From Euptelea pleiosperma (Eukaryota; Streptophyta; Magnoliopsida; Ranunculales; Eupteleaceae): a DNA stretch of 64,000 bases. The notes under the pieces were generated by a model. That model saw only the letters and a list, made by a program, of their open reading frames with translations. It was not told where the DNA came from and did not search any database. The stretch covers positions 16,796 to 80,795 of the forward strand of contig JASUTR010000109.1 in NCBI GenBank assembly GCA_035048495.1, read 5' to 3'. Positions 61,001-64,000 of this stretch are shown piece by piece (the first letter of the stretch is position 1; each line of letters opens with the position of its first letter). The translations under genes were made by a program, and so were the position numbers.

Positions 61001-64000
61001 CACACAAACTGAGTCCAATTTGAGACGTTGACGCACGGATGGAGCTAACTTGTTTCCTATGCCGAATCTTGTTCCAACACTTCAAATGTGTTGAAACAAT
61101 AGTAATGGAAGATTGAGTCCAATTACGAGGTCCGGTTGTGAAAAAGTCACAAGTTATAGGCTTCGGAATGTAACACACAAACTGAGTCCAATTTGAGACG
61201 TTGACGCACGGATGGAGCTAACTTTTTTGACTATCACGAATCTTGTTCAACACTTCAAAGTGTGTTGCAACAATAGTAATGGAAGAGTTTGAGTCCAATT
61301 ACGAGGTCCGGTTGCGAAAAAGTCACAAGTTATAGGCTTCGGAATGTAACACACAAACTGAGTCCAATTTGAGACGTTGACGCACGGATGGAGCTAACTT
61401 GTTTCGACAGTCATAATCTTGTTCAACACTTCAAATGTTTTGAACAATAATTAATGGAAGATTCGAGTCTAATTACGAGGTCCGGTTGCGAAAAAGTCAC
61501 AAGTTATAGCTTCGGAATGTAACACACAAACTGAGTCCAATTTGAGACGTTGACGAACGGATGGAGCTAACTTGTTTCGACAGTCGAATCTTGTTCAACA
61601 CTTCAAATGTGTTGAAACAATGTAATGGAAGAATTCGAGTCTAATTACGAGGTCCGGTTGCGAAAAAGTCACAAGTTATAGGCTTCGGAATGTAACACAC
61701 AAACTGAGTCCAATTTGAGACGTTGACGCACGGATGGAGCTAACTTGTTTCGACTATCCGAATCTTGTTCAAACACTTCAATGTGTTGAAACAATAGTAT
61801 GGAAGAATTCGAGTCTAATTACGAGGTCCGGTTGCGAAAAAGTCACAAGTTATAGGCTTCGGAATGTAACACAAACTGAGTCCAATTTGAGACGTTGACG
61901 CACGGATGGAGCTAACTTGTTTCGACTGTCCGAATCTTGTTCAACACTTCAAATGTGTTGAAACAATAGTAATGGAAGAATTCGAGTCTAATTACGAGGT
62001 TCGGTTGCGAAAAAGTCACAAGTTATAGGCTTCGGAATGTAACACAAAACTGAGTCCAATTTGAGACGTTGACGCACGGATGGAGCTAACTTGTTTCGAT
62101 CTCCGAATCTTGTTCCAACACTTCAAATGTGTTGAAACAATATAATGGAAGAGTTGAGTCAATTACGGGTCGGTTGCGAAAAAGTCACAAGTTATAGGCT
62201 TCGGAATGTAACACACAAACTGAGTCCAATTTGAGACGTTGACGCATGGAGCTAACTTGTTTGACTATCACGAATCTTGTTTCAACACTTCAAATGTGTT
62301 GCAACAATAGTAATGGAAGAGTTTGAGTCAATTACGAGGTCCGGTTGCGAAAAAGTCACAAGTTATAGGCTTCGGAATGTAACACACAAACTGAGTCCAA
62401 TTTGAGACGTTGACGCACGGATGGAGCTAACTTGTTTCGACATAAATCTTGTTCCAACACTTCAATGTGTTGAAACAATGTAATGGAAGAATTCGAGTCT
62501 AATTACAAGGTCCGGTTGTGAAAAAGTCACAAGTTATAGGCTTCGGAATGTAACACACAAACTGAGTCCAATTTGAGACGTTGACGCACGGATGGAGCTA
62601 ACTTGTTTCGACAGTCATAAATCTTGTTCAACACTTCAAATGTGTTGAAACAATTGTAATGGAAGAATTCAGTCTAATTACGAGGTCCGGTTGCGAAAAA
62701 AGTCACAAGTTATAGGCTTCGGAATGTAACACACAAACTGAGTCCAATTTGAGACGTTACGCACGGATGGAGCTAACTTGTTTCGAGTCCGAATCTTGTT
62801 CAACACTTCAAATGTGTTGAACAATAGTAATGGAAGAATTCGAGTCTAATTACGAGGTCGGTTGCGAAAAAGTCACAAGTTATAGGCTTCGGAATGTACA
62901 CACAAACTGAGTCCAATTGAGACGTTGACGCACGGATGGAGCTAACTTGTTTCGACTATCCCGAAATCTTGTTCCAACACTTCAAAATGTGTTGAAACAA
63001 TAGTAATGGAAGAGTTTGAGTCCAATTACGAGGTCGGTTGCGAAAAAGTCACAAGTTATAGGCTTCGGAATGTAACACACAAACTGAGTCCAATTTGAGA
63101 CTGACGCACGGATGGTGCTAACTTGTTTGACTGTCACGAATCTTGTTTCAAAACTTCAAATGTGTTGAAACATAGTAATGGAAGAATTGAGTCTAATTAC
63201 GAGGTTCGGTTGCGAAAAAGTCACAAGTTATAGGTTCGGAATGTAACATACAAACTGAGTCCATTTGAGACATTGACGCACGGATGGAGCTAACTTGTTT
63301 CGACTATCCGAATCTTGTTCAAACTTCAAATGTGTTGAAAACAATATAATGGAAGAGTTTGAGTTCAATTACAAGGTCCATTGCGAAAAAGTCACAAGTT
63401 ATAGGCTTCGGAATGTAACACAAACTGAGTCCAATTTGAGACGTTGACGCACGGATGGAGCTAACTTGTTTTGACAATCACGATCTTGTTTCACACTTCA
63501 AATGTGTTGCAACAATAGTAATGGAAGAGTTTGAGTCCAATTACGAGGTCGGTTGCGAAAAAGTCACAAGTTATAGGCTTCGGAATGTAACACACAAACT
63601 GAATCCAATTTGAGACGTTGACGCACGGATGGAGCTAACTTGTTTCGCCTATCCCGAATCTTGTTCCAATACTTCAAATGTGTTGAAACAATAATAATGG
63701 AAGAAGTTTGAGTCAATTACGAGGTCCGATTGCGAAAAAGTCACAAGTTATAGGCTTCGGAATGTAACACACAAACTGAGTCCAATTTGAGACGTTGACG
63801 CACGGATGGAGCTAACTTGTTTGACTATCACGAATCTTGTTCAACACTTCAAATGTGTTGCAACAATAGTAATGGAAGAGTTTGAGTCCAATTACGAGGT
63901 CGGTTGCGAAAAATTCACAAGTTATAGGCTTCGGAATGTAACACACAAACTGGTCCAATTTGAGACGTTGACGCAGGATGGAGCTAACTTGTTTCGACAG
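46001..64000. repeat. indel-rich satellite zone, probable consensus artefact
   Basis: Anchor spacings fall to 171-177 bp. Successive values from 46144 are 172, 175, 174, 171, 173, 177, 175 and 175; from 60002 they are 173, 171, 172, 173, 175, 172, 173 and 176. The losses sit at class-variable sites: GGT[C/T]CGG becomes GGTCGG, TTGTT[C/T/A]CAAC becomes TTGTTCAAC, TGTC[C/A]CGAATC becomes TGTCCGAATC, CTTCAA[A/T]TGTG becomes CTTCAATGTG, CAAT[A/T]GTAATGG becomes CAATGTAATGG, GAGTC[C/T]AATTAC becomes GAGTCAATTAC, and ACA[C/T]ACAAAC becomes ACAACAAAC. The invariant half is mostly intact. Class identity is blurred and higher-order order is hard to follow. Only satellite is present, about 100 monomers. 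Confidence 0.75.

Larger units (their letters stand above)
1..64000. repeat. 177-bp satellite DNA array, probably centromeric
   Basis: The whole window is head-to-tail copies of one unit. Successive GATGGAGCTA anchors at 141, 317, 494, 671 and 848 are 176-177 bp apart, and the same spacing continues to about 36 kb. A class a consensus monomer has 34 C and 40 G in 177 bp (41.8% G+C). Roughly 360 monomers are present, all in one orientation, with no insertion of other DNA. Both edges cut a monomer, so the array is longer than the window. A 177-bp unit suits wrapping of about one nucleosome, and plant centromeric satellites are often 150-180 bp. Centromeric identity is inference from length, purity and higher-order structure; a subtelomeric or knob satellite is the alternative. 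I do not recognise the family by name. Confidence 0.97.

Noticed and set aside
1..64000. CRISPR array
   Set aside because: There is regular repetition, but repeat and 'spacer' are both repeats. The unit is 177 bp, the variable half falls into a few recurrent classes, and there are no cas genes.
1..64000. Tandem tRNA, 5S rRNA or snRNA gene cluster
   Set aside because: I looked for RNA polymerase III box A/box B pairs and terminator T runs in a constant arrangement. The GGTTGCG and GGTTCGG stretches resemble part of a box B, but no matching box A or cloverleaf can be formed.
1..64000. Telomeric repeats (TTTAGGG or TTAGGG)
   Set aside because: No tandem telomere motif was seen, so nothing here supports a chromosome-end position.
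46001..64000. Ancient, decaying edge of the satellite array
   Set aside because: True edge decay would bring substitutions and indels in both halves and often transposons. Here substitutions are few and losses are confined mainly to class-variable columns, so a consensus artefact explains it better.

Overview
The window is one uninterrupted tandem satellite array. I see no gene, RNA gene, transposon, CRISPR array or unique sequence in all 64,000 bases. The repeat unit is 177 bp with about 42% G+C, and there are roughly 360 head-to-tail monomers, all in the same orientation. Both window edges fall inside a monomer, so the array continues on both sides. Unit length, purity and higher-order structure point to a eukaryotic centromeric or subtelomeric satellite, most likely from a flowering plant, where 150-180 bp centromeric satellites are common. 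I cannot name the species.

Monomers have two parts. A nearly invariant half of about 89 bp runs from the AAAAAGTCAC stretch to GGAGCTAACTTGTTT. A variable half of about 88 bp defines recurrent classes, called a to f here. The variable half carries a strong dyad (stem-loop) centred on TTCAAAT.

Layout: (1) 1-2556, mixed classes with traces of a 9-monomer repeat. (2) 2557-14108, two interlocking tandem duplications of 3184 bp (18 monomers) and 3538 bp (20 monomers), with no mismatch at the sites I compared. (3) 12965-22956 and 24116-32514, two collinear copies of a complex block containing 13-monomer (2301 bp) and 7-monomer (1239 bp) sub-repeats. (4) 33410-43310, a 15-monomer (about 2650 bp) higher-order repeat with a 16-monomer relative and a 10-monomer truncated copy. 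(5) 43311-46000, a transition with scattered 1-bp insertions and deletions. (6) 46001-64000, monomers shrink to about 171-177 bp (mean near 174) through many 1-4 bp deletions.

The most notable observation concerns part 6. The deletions fall almost entirely on positions that are polymorphic between monomer classes elsewhere in the window, while the invariant half stays intact. This is what a consensus caller would produce from misplaced or collapsed reads that disagree at variable sites. The last 18 kb is therefore more likely an assembly or polishing artefact than biological decay. By contrast, about 34 kb of the first part keeps exact 177-bp phase, broken only by six copies of one inherited 1-bp deletion.

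No open reading frame here deserves a gene call. Frames stay open across monomers only because 177 is a multiple of 3. The apparent proteins are repeated translations of the satellite that begin at TTG or GTG.
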